From: JBOFEH01 sp051650265
Lineage (GTDB): Bacteria > Bacillota > Clostridia > Lachnospirales > Cellulosilyticaceae
Length of the DNA: 14,901 nucleotides
NCBI GenBank assembly: GCA_051650265.1
Contig: JBOFIR010000145.1
Location: 1-14,901 of the forward strand
Direction of reading: 5' to 3'
Shown here: piece after piece, positions 7,450-14,371 of the stretch
Numbering within the stretch: position 1 is the first letter of the stretch
How the letters are laid out: every line of letters begins with the position of its first letter
Position numbers and translations under genes: made by a program
Notes under the pieces: generated by a model
What the model saw: only the letters and a program-made list of their open reading frames with translations
The model's database searches: none
Told to the model about the DNA's origin: nothing

Positions 7450-7604
7450 TTGAATACTACGAGCATATCACTCACACCATCTTTTGTAAAGACCTTGTGT
7501 ACTATTATTCTTACCAATTACCGTAGACTTCATCCCATACTTCTTTATATAATAGAAAGCAGATGCCCCCACATACAAGTGTGGATCCAGCATAAAATAC
7601 ACAT

Positions 7605-7634
7605 TTTACACACGCTTTTAAGGTATGCTAATAA
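7605..7634 (+). promoter_or_regulatory. possible extended -10 promoter for the cyclophilin gene
   Basis: TTTACA (7605-7610) and TAATAA (7629-7634) are 18 bases apart, and TGC directly before the -10 box gives an extended -10. The start codon of the next gene is 50 bases downstream. The stretch 7450-7604 otherwise shows nothing I can support. Confidence 0.45.
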
Positions 7635-7683
7635 GCATCACCACAATACCAATCCTAAACAAAAGAAGAAATGAGGATGTACA

Positions 7684-8322
7684 ATGAAAAAGAAAAAAAG
7701 TCTTTTAATGATGATGGTTCTAGGCATGAGTTTAGCACTTGGCGGCTGTAGCAGCAAACAAGCGCCACCAGAAGTGACAAGCTTCAAAGAAAATCCTATC
7801 GTCACAATGAACATCAAAGATTACGGCACAGTGACACTTGAGCTTTATCCTGAAAAAGCACCTAATACAGTAAATAACTTCGTCGCTCTTGCAGACAGTG
7901 GTTTTTATGATGGCCTTACATTCCACCGTATTATTGAAGGCTTCATGATCCAAGGTGGTGATCCAGATGGGACTGGCGCAGGTGGTCCTGGCTATAGCAT
8001 CCCTGGCGAATTCTCTTCAAACGGCTATACTGCCAATGATCTCAGCCATGCCAAAGGCGTGATCTCTATGGCTCGCGCTCAAAATCCAGACTCTGCTGGA
8101 AGCCAGTTCTTCATTATGTCAGCAGACAATACCCCACTAGACGGTAACTATGCTGCTTTTGGCCAAGTTACAGAAGGACTCGATGTCATCGAAAAACTCG
8201 AAAAAGTAGAGACTGTAGATAAAGGCCGTACAGATAAACCTGCCGAGCCAGTTGTGATCGAAAGTGTCACAGTTGATACACACGGCGAACCCCTCCCAGA
8301 AGTCTATAAAGTAGACAAATAA
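7684..8322 (+). CDS. cyclophilin-type peptidyl-prolyl isomerase lipoprotein
   Basis: This enzyme speeds cis-trans isomerisation of bonds before proline and probably helps exported proteins fold at the outer face of the membrane. A lysine-rich N-terminus and hydrophobic stretch lead to LGGC, a lipobox with the lipidated Cys at 22. The cyclophilin domain spans about 38-197. It holds FHRIIEGFMIQGGD at 80-93 with the catalytic Arg82, the GTGAGGPGYSIPGEF turn, and SQFFI at 140-144. The linker from 23 to 37 is short. It is a stand-alone gene with GAGG before the start and a terminator after the stop. Codon choice looks like that of a well-expressed gene. The family assignment is secure. Confidence 0.95.
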   Translation: MKKKKSLLMMMVLGMSLALGGCSSKQAPPEVTSFKENPIVTMNIKDYGTVTLELYPEKAPNTVNNFVALADSGFYDGLTFHRIIEGFMIQGGDPDGTGAGGPGYSIPGEFSSNGYTANDLSHAKGVISMARAQNPDSAGSQFFIMSADNTPLDGNYAAFGQVTEGLDVIEKLEKVETVDKGRTDKPAEPVVIESVTVDTHGEPLPEVYKVDK

Positions 8323-8325
8323 CAC

Positions 8326-8361
8326 CAAAAGGCAAAGATCTCACCTGATCTTTGCCTTTTG
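8326..8361. terminator. bidirectional terminator, 15-bp perfect stem
   Basis: Arms 8326-8340 and 8347-8361 are fully complementary with a six-base loop, placed between convergent genes. The T-rich ends (CTTTTG) are inside the stem on both strands. Confidence 0.8.
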
Positions 8362-8388
8362 TCTTGTTACACCCAACAGCGCAACATA

Positions 8389-9189
8389 TTATTTCCACGT
8401 ACTTGGTCTAGATAAATAGTCCGGAAGCTGGGTACTCCCATTCCCTTTTGCTGAGTTGATCTGCATTTGTGTGAGAAACAAACTTTCACGTAGATCTGTA
8501 TTTTTAATATTGGCATCTCGCAGATCAGCCCCAAGGAAATTAGTGCCTTTCAAGCTACACTTTTCGAGATTAGACGCGATCATAAGTGACATGCTCATAT
8601 CCTGCCCATCAAGATTTTTGCCTTTAAAGTTCTTGCCAAAAAAGCTCTTGTTTTTATCACTTGTTGGCGCTGCACACGCTTTGGTGATCTCTTTTAGAAT
8701 CCCATTAGTCCTCTCTCTATATCCACCAAGTCCATATGTAATGAGTTGCTGAGGTTCTAAATTTGCTATCTGCTCATTCTCTAAAATAAGCTGCTCAATT
8801 TCTTGACCATCTACTACAGATTGCTCCATCTCACGTGCTTGGAGCAGATACCACCGCATTTGATATAGCTGTGTCATGATCAGAAACACCTCATAAATCT
8901 CCTTTCTTTTGCGTGGCTGGGTCGCCCAATCCCCCAGCGATGCATACATCTGTGTTACCCTTTGCCCCGCACCAAAGCATTCATAAGTCAAACAACCTTT
9001 CATATGCTTCGTCACCAATTGGGCGTGCATATCACATTTAAAGTCTGACCGCAGATGCCTACACGGCACCTCAGCTTGTTTATCTTCTGGAAATCCATCG
9101 CTTTTTGAACAGTATAGTGCCACACAGCATAAGCCACTACACCTTTCGCAATGAATACGTAACTCTTCTAATACTATTGAATAGGTCAT
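8389..9189 (-). CDS. pentapeptide-repeat protein with Cys-rich N-terminal domain
   Basis: This 266-residue protein has two distinct parts. The first 71 residues hold nine cysteines (C14, C17, C21, C22, C27, C43, C52, C66, C71) with several histidines, a pattern that suggests metal or iron-sulphur binding and resembles Cys-cluster proteins of the YkgJ kind. Residues of about 75-175 are helical. From about 183 to 240 there are pentapeptide repeats of the A(D/N)LxX type (such as NFKGKNLDGQD, ADLRDANIKNTDLRES), which fold into a right-handed beta-helix. There is no signal peptide, so it is cytoplasmic. GGGAG lies seven bases before the ATG. The function is unknown. Some pentapeptide proteins shield DNA gyrase, but this one has too few repeats to claim that. 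Confidence 0.82.
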   Translation of the reverse strand: MTYSIVLEELRIHCERCSGLCCVALYCSKSDGFPEDKQAEVPCRHLRSDFKCDMHAQLVTKHMKGCLTYECFGAGQRVTQMYASLGDWATQPRKRKEIYEVFLIMTQLYQMRWYLLQAREMEQSVVDGQEIEQLILENEQIANLEPQQLITYGLGGYRERTNGILKEITKACAAPTSDKNKSFFGKNFKGKNLDGQDMSMSLMIASNLEKCSLKGTNFLGADLRDANIKNTDLRESLFLTQMQINSAKGNGSTQLPDYLSRPSTWK

Positions 9190-9300
9190 TATTTTGCTCC
9201 CTCATCCTCTTTCATACTTTAAGCAAGAGGCTATTCGTTGGGTTAACCTCTATGGTACATTTCTATGATTTGATAAAAAAGATAACTTTTTGCTATTTAT

Positions 9301-9329
9301 AGTATAGCCTATTTTATATTGCTTTAGAA
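9301..9329 (-). promoter_or_regulatory. weak candidate promoter for the pentapeptide gene
   Basis: TATACT (9306-9301) lies 17 bases after TTCTAA (9329-9324). The -35 box is poor, so this rests mostly on the -10 box. The leader between here and 9189 has no other recognisable element. Confidence 0.3.
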
Positions 9330-9387
9330 GTAGCAAGCCATACTCATTTTCCAGGTCTTTTCCTTATCCCCTCTTATAATTTCCTAA

Positions 9388-9421
9388 TAAAAAAACTGCT
9401 GATAGTTACTTAATCAGCAGT
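9388..9421 (-). terminator. terminator of the AraC-family gene
   Basis: Read on the minus strand, arms 9421-9413 and 9403-9395 (ACTGCTGAT/ATCAGCAGT) pair perfectly over nine bases and are followed by a T-run. The hairpin begins ten bases after the stop codon of the regulator gene. Confidence 0.85.
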
Positions 9422-9430
9422 CTGAGTGAT

Positions 9431-10291
9431 CTACTTTTGCTCCATTTTTCTTATAGGAATCCACACCTCAAACTGTGAATTCATTGGATCTTGATTCAAA
9501 TACACCTCAATATCTGGAGCGTCTGCATACTGATACCCCGATGTAGGCAGCCACTCTGTCACTGCTCTTTTCTCAATCTCCTGAATCGCAGTTGGCATTT
9601 GACCTGTACCTGGAAATACTGCCCAAGTACATGCTGGAATAATATATTCTTCCAAACCTTCAGTTACACCGCTCTCTGTCTCTACCCCTATATAATAAGA
9701 CCACTGCTCTAAATGTTCCATACAAACACTCACACCTAATACCCCCTTTGAATTTTCATCCATTAGAGATACAATCTGACTGATCTGCCCACTTTGCCCC
9801 ACCTCCTGCCAGAACATCGGCACCTTACCAAAACATGCTTCAACATTCTTTGACAAATTGAGTTTTGCACCTACAATTCTCATCTTCTCTTGTTTCACGA
9901 TTCTATATTCCATCTCCGCCACTCCTTTAATCGTTATTTTAAAGCTCATAGGTGGATAGGCCTTAAGAAATGTCCCTTCCTTCTGGGCAACCGAAGGCGA
10001 TACATGATGCACCTTTTGAAAAGCTCTATTGAAAGCAGTTGGCGACTCATAACCATAGCGCAATGCCACATCGATCACCTTATCACCACTTTGCAAATCC
10101 AAAGCAGCCCTTGTCAGTCTTCTATTTCTCACATACTCCGACACCGGGATCCCAGCTATGTATGAAAACATCCTTTGAAAATGATACGTACTACAACATG
10201 CAATCTGCGCCGCCCTCTCATATTCAATCTCCCCATCCAAATGCGCCTCAATATACTGCAACGCCTCATTTAGTTGCTCCAACCATTCCAT
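9431..10291 (-). CDS. AraC family regulator with GyrI-like effector domain
   Basis: This is a 286-residue transcription regulator. The N-terminal AraC/XylS DNA-binding domain holds two helix-turn-helix units, at about 25-46 (ERAAQIACCSTYHFQRMFS) and 72-95 (VIDVALRYGYESPTAFNRAF), with the conserved HHVSPS following. From about 128 to 284 it resembles the GyrI-like (SOUL/Rob C-terminal) small-molecule-binding fold, including EWLPTSGYQYAD and the closing FEVWIPI. Such proteins usually sense small hydrophobic compounds and activate efflux or detoxification genes. AAGGAG lies eight bases before the ATG. A TATACT (10320-10315) lies just upstream, but I see no good -35 box. Its targets cannot be told; the retropepsin and pentapeptide genes are its neighbours on either side. 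Confidence 0.92.
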   Translation of the reverse strand: MEWLEQLNEALQYIEAHLDGEIEYERAAQIACCSTYHFQRMFSYIAGIPVSEYVRNRRLTRAALDLQSGDKVIDVALRYGYESPTAFNRAFQKVHHVSPSVAQKEGTFLKAYPPMSFKITIKGVAEMEYRIVKQEKMRIVGAKLNLSKNVEACFGKVPMFWQEVGQSGQISQIVSLMDENSKGVLGVSVCMEHLEQWSYYIGVETESGVTEGLEEYIIPACTWAVFPGTGQMPTAIQEIEKRAVTEWLPTSGYQYADAPDIEVYLNQDPMNSQFEVWIPIRKMEQK

Positions 10292-10335
10292 ATCCTATTC
10301 TCCTTACCAATACTAGTATAATTGTTCACACATAC

Positions 10336-10372
10336 AAAAACCTCTCATTTACCATACCAAATATGAGAGGTT
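10336..10372 (-). terminator. terminator of the protease gene pair
   Basis: Arms 10372-10363 and 10348-10339 pair over ten bases (AACCTCTCAT/ATGAGAGGTT) and are followed by TTTTT on the minus strand. It separates the protease pair from the AraC-family gene. Confidence 0.8.
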
Positions 10373-10387
10373 CTGAGTCTATTCATA

Positions 10388-10849
10388 CTATTTTTCACTT
10401 CTGCCTATTATCAAATTAAGGGTCTTGCTAATGTCATTGTTCCCGCTATCTAATGTTTCTTGTTTCTCAAACGCTAAACAATTATTTGTTGTATCAATAA
10501 CCCAAATAAACTCATCTATAAAATCCATACCAAGTACGCCTAATACATCAAGGTGACTTAAGTCTGCAACACCTACTGATAATTTCTCACTTTTATATGT
10601 TCCCAACTTAAATCCTTGTATGTTGGTAGTATTCATATCAATACATCCACCAGCTGTATTGAGCTTTTCTGTCTTTGTATAATCTATCTTATATCCCATT
10701 CCTTCAATAGTATCCCTATCAAAAATAGTGCATACAGCCCCTGTATCAAATACAACGGTCTTAACAGAATTAACCCCTCTAGTCAGATCCCATATCCCTA
10801 CATGTACATAATAGGCACCATATACATTTTTTCTCTTCACGTAATTCAT
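10388..10849 (-). CDS. retropepsin-like aspartic protease
   Basis: This 153-residue protein has the signature of single-domain, retroviral-type aspartic proteases. VVFDTGAVCTIF at 32-43 contains the catalytic triad D35-T36-G37 followed by Ala. Further on, VLGVLGMDFI at 102-111 is the hydrophobic-hydrophobic-Gly motif that supports the active site, in the usual I-L-G-x-D/N-F/L form. No transmembrane segment or signal peptide is visible, so it is likely soluble and active as a dimer. The start codon overlaps the stop of the 77-residue gene upstream (ATGA), which suggests translational coupling. The base composition is lower in GC than the synthetase region. The substrate is unknown. A non-proteolytic member of the fold is also possible. 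Confidence 0.78.
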   Translation of the reverse strand: MNYVKRKNVYGAYYVHVGIWDLTRGVNSVKTVVFDTGAVCTIFDRDTIEGMGYKIDYTKTEKLNTAGGCIDMNTTNIQGFKLGTYKSEKLSVGVADLSHLDVLGVLGMDFIDEFIWVIDTTNNCLAFEKQETLDSGNNDISKTLNLIIGRSEK

Positions 10850-11079
10850 ATCAGTAAATTCAGCCCCTTACCATTATCAGTTAAAGCAAGTGTACAGTAG
10901 TCTGTGTCAATTTTCATATTTTTTATTTGGAAATCGAACACCTCTTTTTCTTTACTATAATAAACTACTCGCCCTCTTATGACTTCTCCATATTCCCCAT
11001 ATTCACAGTGATCTACAAGCACATAGTATCCATCATATTCTTTTTCTATTTTCTCCATTGATTCAATTATATAAGTCAT
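10846..11079 (-). CDS. unknown 77-residue protein coupled to the protease
   Basis: This small acidic protein (GYYVLVDHCEYGEYGEV near residues 17-33) looks like a short beta-rich domain and has no membrane segment. I do not recognise a family. AGGTGAG a few bases before the ATG is a good ribosome binding site. Its last four bases are shared with the start of the protease gene, so both should be made from one message. Partner, inhibitor or substrate of the protease are all possible and none is shown by the sequence. Confidence 0.65.
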   Translation of the reverse strand: MTYIIESMEKIEKEYDGYYVLVDHCEYGEYGEVIRGRVVYYSKEKEVFDFQIKNMKIDTDYCTLALTDNGKGLNLLI

Positions 11080-11211
11080 TATCTCACCTACCTATTCTTT
11101 ATAATCTCCTATTAGATCCATTTTGTATTACTTCATATTTTTCCCTGTCTGGCTTTGCCTAATCAAAATATGATCATTTAATAGTCTCATTATATCACAA
11201 CCTTTAATTCT

Positions 11212-11261
11212 TGATATAAAAACATAGCTCCTCCACAAACCTATGAAGGAGCTATGTTTTT
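11212..11261 (-). terminator. terminator of the XRE regulator gene
   Basis: Arms 11261-11247 and 11232-11218 (core ACATAGCTCCT/AGGAGCTATGT) pair over 15 bases and are followed by T-rich sequence on the minus strand, starting right after the stop codon at 11265. Confidence 0.85.
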
Positions 11262-11264
11262 GTA

Positions 11265-12011
11265 CTAATACTTCCTACGGCTCAGCCATGTCATACCATT
11301 TTGTGCACCCATTGGAGTAGACTGGAAAAACGCTAACAGCCCTACTATAATGTTATATGCTTCTACACAAAGTATATAGCCATATTTTAGATTCTCATCA
11401 TAATCACATGCACAGATTCGTTTTTCTATCAGCAAAAATAATAACTCATTCAATTCAACTTCTGATAATTCTACATTCCTTAATAATTCTTCCTTAGTGA
11501 GCGCTTTGTCCACTGATAAATGTTTCAGTATGCCTAACATTTTTTTATTGGAGAAAAACATCATATAATCAGACAATGCTTCAACATCATAATCCCTCAA
11601 ATTCCTCATATACTCTTCATTATTTATAACCATACCCATTCCCTTTGAATCATACATTACTAAAAAGTTATCTCCGTATTTTAAGATCTTCCCTTCAAAT
11701 GACTCATTGTACCTACTTCTAAATGCTTCAAATAAGGTAATATAATCTTCATCTTTTTTACAGGCATACTCAGCAAATACTTTTAAAGCATGCTCTTTTT
11801 GAATAGCCCCTGGTACTTCAAATAAAGCATCGACAGAAATACCAAATATTTCGCATAAACTTGGCAATATCATAATATCCGGCATGGACTCACCCTTCTC
11901 CCATTTACTTACGGCCTGTCCTGATATTCCAAGTGTCGCTCCAAGTTGCTCTTGTGTTAATCCTCTGACTTTTCGGAGCTCACTAATCTTTTCACTTATC
12001 GTTTTTTTCAT
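11265..12011 (-). CDS. XRE family helix-turn-helix regulator
   Basis: This is a 248-residue DNA-binding protein. Residues 5-62 form a Cro/C1-type helix-turn-helix domain, with LTQEQLGATLGISGQAVSKWEKG at about 18-40 as its core and MPDIMILPSLCEIFGISVDALF closing it. The region of about 75-150 does not match a family I know. At about 157-205 the helix pattern with ALTKEELLRNVELSEVELNELLFLL looks like a second winged-helix unit. GGGAGG lies upstream of the ATG with a nine-base gap. Its promoter is the best consensus in the window, and it has its own terminator, so it is a single-gene unit. It may regulate itself or the neighbouring protease pair; neither is proven. Confidence 0.88.
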   Translation of the reverse strand: MKKTISEKISELRKVRGLTQEQLGATLGISGQAVSKWEKGESMPDIMILPSLCEIFGISVDALFEVPGAIQKEHALKVFAEYACKKDEDYITLFEAFRSRYNESFEGKILKYGDNFLVMYDSKGMGMVINNEEYMRNLRDYDVEALSDYMMFFSNKKMLGILKHLSVDKALTKEELLRNVELSEVELNELLFLLIEKRICACDYDENLKYGYILCVEAYNIIVGLLAFFQSTPMGAQNGMTWLSRRKY

Positions 12012-12056
12012 CCCCCTAAACCTCCCTTATCTATTTGTGCAAACTTTTATACTATT

Positions 12057-12086
12057 ATTATAGCCTGATTATTTTATATGTATCAA
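12057..12086 (-). promoter_or_regulatory. strong promoter of the XRE regulator gene
   Basis: TTGATA (12086-12081) and a perfect TATAAT (12062-12057) are 18 bases apart. Short TGATT/AATCA half-sites flank the spacer and could be an operator, but this is weak. Confidence 0.75.
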
Positions 12087-12097
12087 TCAATCATCCG

Positions 12098-12140
12098 TTG
12101 TAGTTGTCCAACCATTAGTTTGATCATTCTCTAACTACAA
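12098..12140. repeat. 8-bp inverted repeat upstream of the XRE promoter
   Basis: TTGTAGTT (12098-12105) and AACTACAA (12133-12140) are perfect inverted copies separated by 27 bases. It may be an operator or coincidence. Confidence 0.3.
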
Positions 12141-12187
12141 TGTACCGCTCTTACATCTATCCTCCTCAACTAGGCATTGTTAGTACC

Positions 12188-12440
12188 TAGTAGAAAATAC
12201 CATATCACATACCACCTCCGCAGTGTTTTTCGCAAATTCTTAGTGACGCAGTATCCCCTCCTCTTAACCCTGCTGTTTGAGCGAGAAAGTGCCCTTCTTT
12301 CTCGTGAGTTCAGGGTGTTAGGGGATACCAGGAACTTAGAATTTGCCTAAACACGAGGACTCCGGTATAGAGACGGTATTTTCCTACGGCCCCTTGCAAT
12401 ACCCCACATTCACTCAAAAAGGGATGCCCCTTGGCATAAC
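12188..12440 (+). repeat. palindromic repeat unit, copy A
   Basis: This is the upstream copy of the long palindromic element. The large hairpin spans about 12188-12385. The outer arm is GAAAATACC at the left and GGTATTTTC at the right, slightly degraded further in (ATATC against GAGAC). Inner arms are GCAAATTCT against AGAATTTGC, TATCCCC against GGGGATA, and AACCCTG against CAGGGT. The apical stem is CGAGAAAG against CTTTCTCG with a seven-base loop, which is fully paired but differs in sequence from copies B and C. The tail hairpin GGGATGCC (12421-12428) has a damaged right arm, GGCATAAC. Sequence to the left of 12180 does not match the left flank of the other copies. The copy is older or less constrained than B and C. 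Confidence 0.9.
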
Positions 12441-12445
12441 GGGTT

Positions 12446-12506
12446 TAGTGTTGAAGTGCAAACACTCTAATCATCAAAGGATTAAGAGATTTTGCACTTC
12501 AACACC
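12446..12506. repeat. extended hairpin between repeat A and the phosphotransferase gene
   Basis: GTGTTGAAGTGCAAA (12448-12462) and TTTGCACTTCAACAC (12491-12505) are perfect 15-base inverted copies. Inside them CTCTAATC (12465-12472) faces GATTAAGAG (12480-12488) with one bulge, leaving a seven-base loop. There is no U-tract, so it is not an ordinary terminator. The following 110 bases to the promoter are AT-rich and show nothing I can support. Confidence 0.7.
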
Positions 12507-12616
12507 ACACATGGAACCATAAACTATTTCACAGGCAAAATCATGATATTGTAAATTTATAATTGGTGTGATTTTAGCGGAGATTTTCCTTGTGATTCAG
12601 AGAAATTGTTAGAATA

Positions 12617-12644
12617 TTGTATTAACCCGTAAATATGGTATACT
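12617..12644 (+). promoter_or_regulatory. promoter of the phosphotransferase gene
   Basis: TTGTAT (12617-12622) and TATACT (12639-12644) are 16 bases apart, and TGG directly before the -10 box makes an extended -10. A leader of about 150 bases follows before the start codon at 12805. Confidence 0.6.
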
Positions 12645-12680
12645 CAGTTAAAGAAATAGATATTTGTGCGACACGTTCGC

Positions 12681-12706
12681 CTATTCCTCAATGCATTGAG
12701 GAATAG
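12681..12706. repeat. 26-bp perfect palindrome in the 5' leader
   Basis: CTATTCCTCAATG (12681-12693) is followed directly by its exact reverse complement (12694-12706). Placed about 37 bases after the promoter and 100 bases before the start codon, it could be an operator, an RNA hairpin acting on the leader, or a relic of a mobile element. Confidence 0.75.
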
Positions 12707-12804
12707 AAGCAATTATATTAAATATGGTAAGAACTATTCATACGTTGAATGGACAAACTATATTTTCTAAAAGTATATATGAAAAAATCATATTGGAGGT
12801 AAAG

Positions 12805-13863
12805 ATGGATAACTTTGAAACAATTTGTAAGCTATATAATGATAGCAAAATAATCTCAGTAAATAAAAAAGATACCTCAAAGAATAAAGACGATAAAAGG
12901 TATGCATTTATCACAATTTTTGAAAGTGGTATCCCCTTAGTGTTGAAAATGGCAAAAAACATTTTCACTACTCCGCAGCATATTTTAGATATGCGTCTGA
13001 TATGTGAACATTATAATAACATAGGTGTATACTGTCCTAAAATAGTTGCTAACAAGAATGGAAATTACTGTGAGTCAGTAGACATAAACGGTGAAACATT
13101 TATTCTATATGCAGAAGAAGTAAAGAAATATAAGTGTGTTAATGATTTTTCTCCTATGCCCTCATATGAAATGTATAGAGATTCTATTATACGATCAATA
13201 GGATTAGTTGCTTCTAAATCCAACTTTTTTAGTACCTTGAGATCTCCTTGGCACTTATTTGACACAGTTAAATTTAATAAAAATGATGAAGGTGATGAAA
13301 ATTTTAGGGCTGGAAAATACATTTACGATACAATTACTAATGACTTTCCACAGTATAAATCAAAAATGAATGAAATATGGGATATTTATTTACAGAAAAG
13401 AAAGGATTTTGAACCAATATACAGAACCTTGCCAAAAGCTGTATTCCAAGCAGATCTAAATTACGGTAATGTGATGCTGAATGAAAATATGGAGTTTGCA
13501 GGTGTAATTGATTTTAATTTAGCAGGGACTGAGGTAATTTTAAATTATATTCTATGTGAATGTTGCTATCCTGTGGATACGGATGAGCTAGAAGAATTAA
13601 TGGATAATGATTTCTTAAATCGATGGGATGATTATTTAATTTATAATTTGGGCCTAATAAAAGAGCACTATAGTTTTACAAGAGAGGAGATTGATGCATA
13701 TAATCTAGCCTATAATACTATTGTTCCCTTTGCCTGTTTAAAAATGTCAGGTATGCTCAGGTGGGCTATTAGAGTTGGTAAAGTAGACCATATTCCTAAA
13801 ATCCTTGATTTTATATATTATCAACTTACAAGAAAGGATTTAGAACTTAGCAATATTTTTTAA
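12805..13863 (+). CDS. APH-fold phosphotransferase family protein
   Basis: This 352-residue protein belongs to the aminoglycoside phosphotransferase / choline kinase-like fold. The catalytic loop is QADLNYGNVM, with Asp217 as the base and Asn222 as a metal ligand. It differs from the usual HGDLHxxN in having Gln-Ala for His-Gly and Asn for the second His. VIDFNLAG follows, with Asp236 as the magnesium-binding aspartate. VLKMAK near residue 48 may supply the ATP-binding lysine. The substrate could be an antibiotic, a sugar, homoserine or another small molecule. The frame is open from 12724, but GGAGG five bases before the ATG at 12805 decides the start. The gene stands alone, is visibly richer in A and T than the synthetase or methyltransferase genes, and is enclosed by copies of one palindromic repeat, which points to acquisition from elsewhere. 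Confidence 0.82.
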   Translation: MDNFETICKLYNDSKIISVNKKDTSKNKDDKRYAFITIFESGIPLVLKMAKNIFTTPQHILDMRLICEHYNNIGVYCPKIVANKNGNYCESVDINGETFILYAEEVKKYKCVNDFSPMPSYEMYRDSIIRSIGLVASKSNFFSTLRSPWHLFDTVKFNKNDEGDENFRAGKYIYDTITNDFPQYKSKMNEIWDIYLQKRKDFEPIYRTLPKAVFQADLNYGNVMLNENMEFAGVIDFNLAGTEVILNYILCECCYPVDTDELEELMDNDFLNRWDDYLIYNLGLIKEHYSFTREEIDAYNLAYNTIVPFACLKMSGMLRWAIRVGKVDHIPKILDFIYYQLTRKDLELSNIF

Positions 13864-14083
13864 GCACATACTAGTCAAATAATTATTGCTTTACTTGAAA
13901 CGACTTCTTTTGATTATGAAGAGGGGCTGTCTTTCTATGCTACATACCACAACATACTCACAAAAAAACACAGGTTAATGGCCTGTGATTATGTTTGATA
14001 ATTATAGTGAGAATCCTAACGATATTTTTATACTTTGCACCTCAAAAGTAAGCCCCTTACCCTTAGCCCCCCCACATATACTT
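13864..14083. other. gene-free stretch downstream of the phosphotransferase gene
   Basis: I see no coding frame here. The stretch holds a terminator-like hairpin on the minus strand (13961-13987). From about 14050 there is a C-rich part (CCCCTTACCC...CCCCCCCACATATAC) that resembles the tail of the palindromic unit (CCCCTTGCAATGCCCCACATTCAC) and may be the damaged end of another copy. Confidence 0.4.
13961..13987 (-). terminator. terminator-like hairpin on the minus strand
   Basis: CACAGG (13969-13974) and CCTGTG (13982-13987) form a six-base stem that is followed by TTTTTTT when read on the minus strand. No minus-strand gene precedes it within the window before the amidohydrolase, so it would stop either antisense or repeat-derived transcripts. 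The stem is short. Confidence 0.4.
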
Positions 14084-14371
14084 CAGTCAATATGAACATT
14101 GCAACCACCTAGTAGAAAATACCGTATCACATACCACCTCCGCAGTGTTTTTCGCAAATTCTTAGTACCGCAGTATCACCTGCTCTTAACCCTGCTGTTT
14201 GAACACGTAAGCGCTCTTCTTACGCGTGAGTTCAGGGTGTTAGGGGATGCTAGAAACTTAGAATTTGCCAAAACACGAGGACCCAGGTATAGATACGGTA
14301 TTTTCCTACGCACCCCTGCAAATGCCACATATTCACTCAAAAAGGGATGCCGCTTGGCATCCCCCTATCAT
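14084..14371 (+). repeat. palindromic repeat unit, copy B
   Basis: The unit begins with a 26-base flank (CAGTCAATATGAACATTGC...) shared with copy C. The large hairpin runs from 14110 to 14308, with outer arms GAAAATACCGTATC against GATACGGTATTTTC, next ATACC against GGTAT, then GTGTTTT against AAAACAC, GCAAATTCT against AGAATTTGC, and CCCTG against CAGGG. The apical stem is CACGTAAG against CTTACGCG, with one A-C mismatch. The tail hairpin is GGGATGCC (14344-14351) against GGCATCCC (14356-14363). On the minus strand it is followed by a T-run, so it acts as a terminator in that direction. B and C are direct tandem copies with a period of 289 bases. Short open frames inside are by-products of the repeat. 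Confidence 0.92.

Noticed and set aside
7450..7674. Plus-strand frame of 74 residues upstream of the cyclophilin gene
   Set aside because: No ribosome binding site, no motif, a composition like noncoding DNA, and it runs through the likely promoter of the cyclophilin gene.
9225..9256. AGAGG...CCTCT inverted repeat upstream of the pentapeptide gene
   Set aside because: Only five bases per arm with a long loop, which is expected by chance.
10039..10419. Plus-strand frame of 126 residues
   Set aside because: It is antisense to the AraC-family gene and crosses a terminator hairpin. The amino acid composition (Pro, His, Thr, Ser) is typical of a shadow frame.
12724..12804. N-terminal extension of the phosphotransferase (27 residues)
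   Set aside because: There is no ribosome binding site before the ATG at 12724, while GGAGG is ideally placed before 12805.
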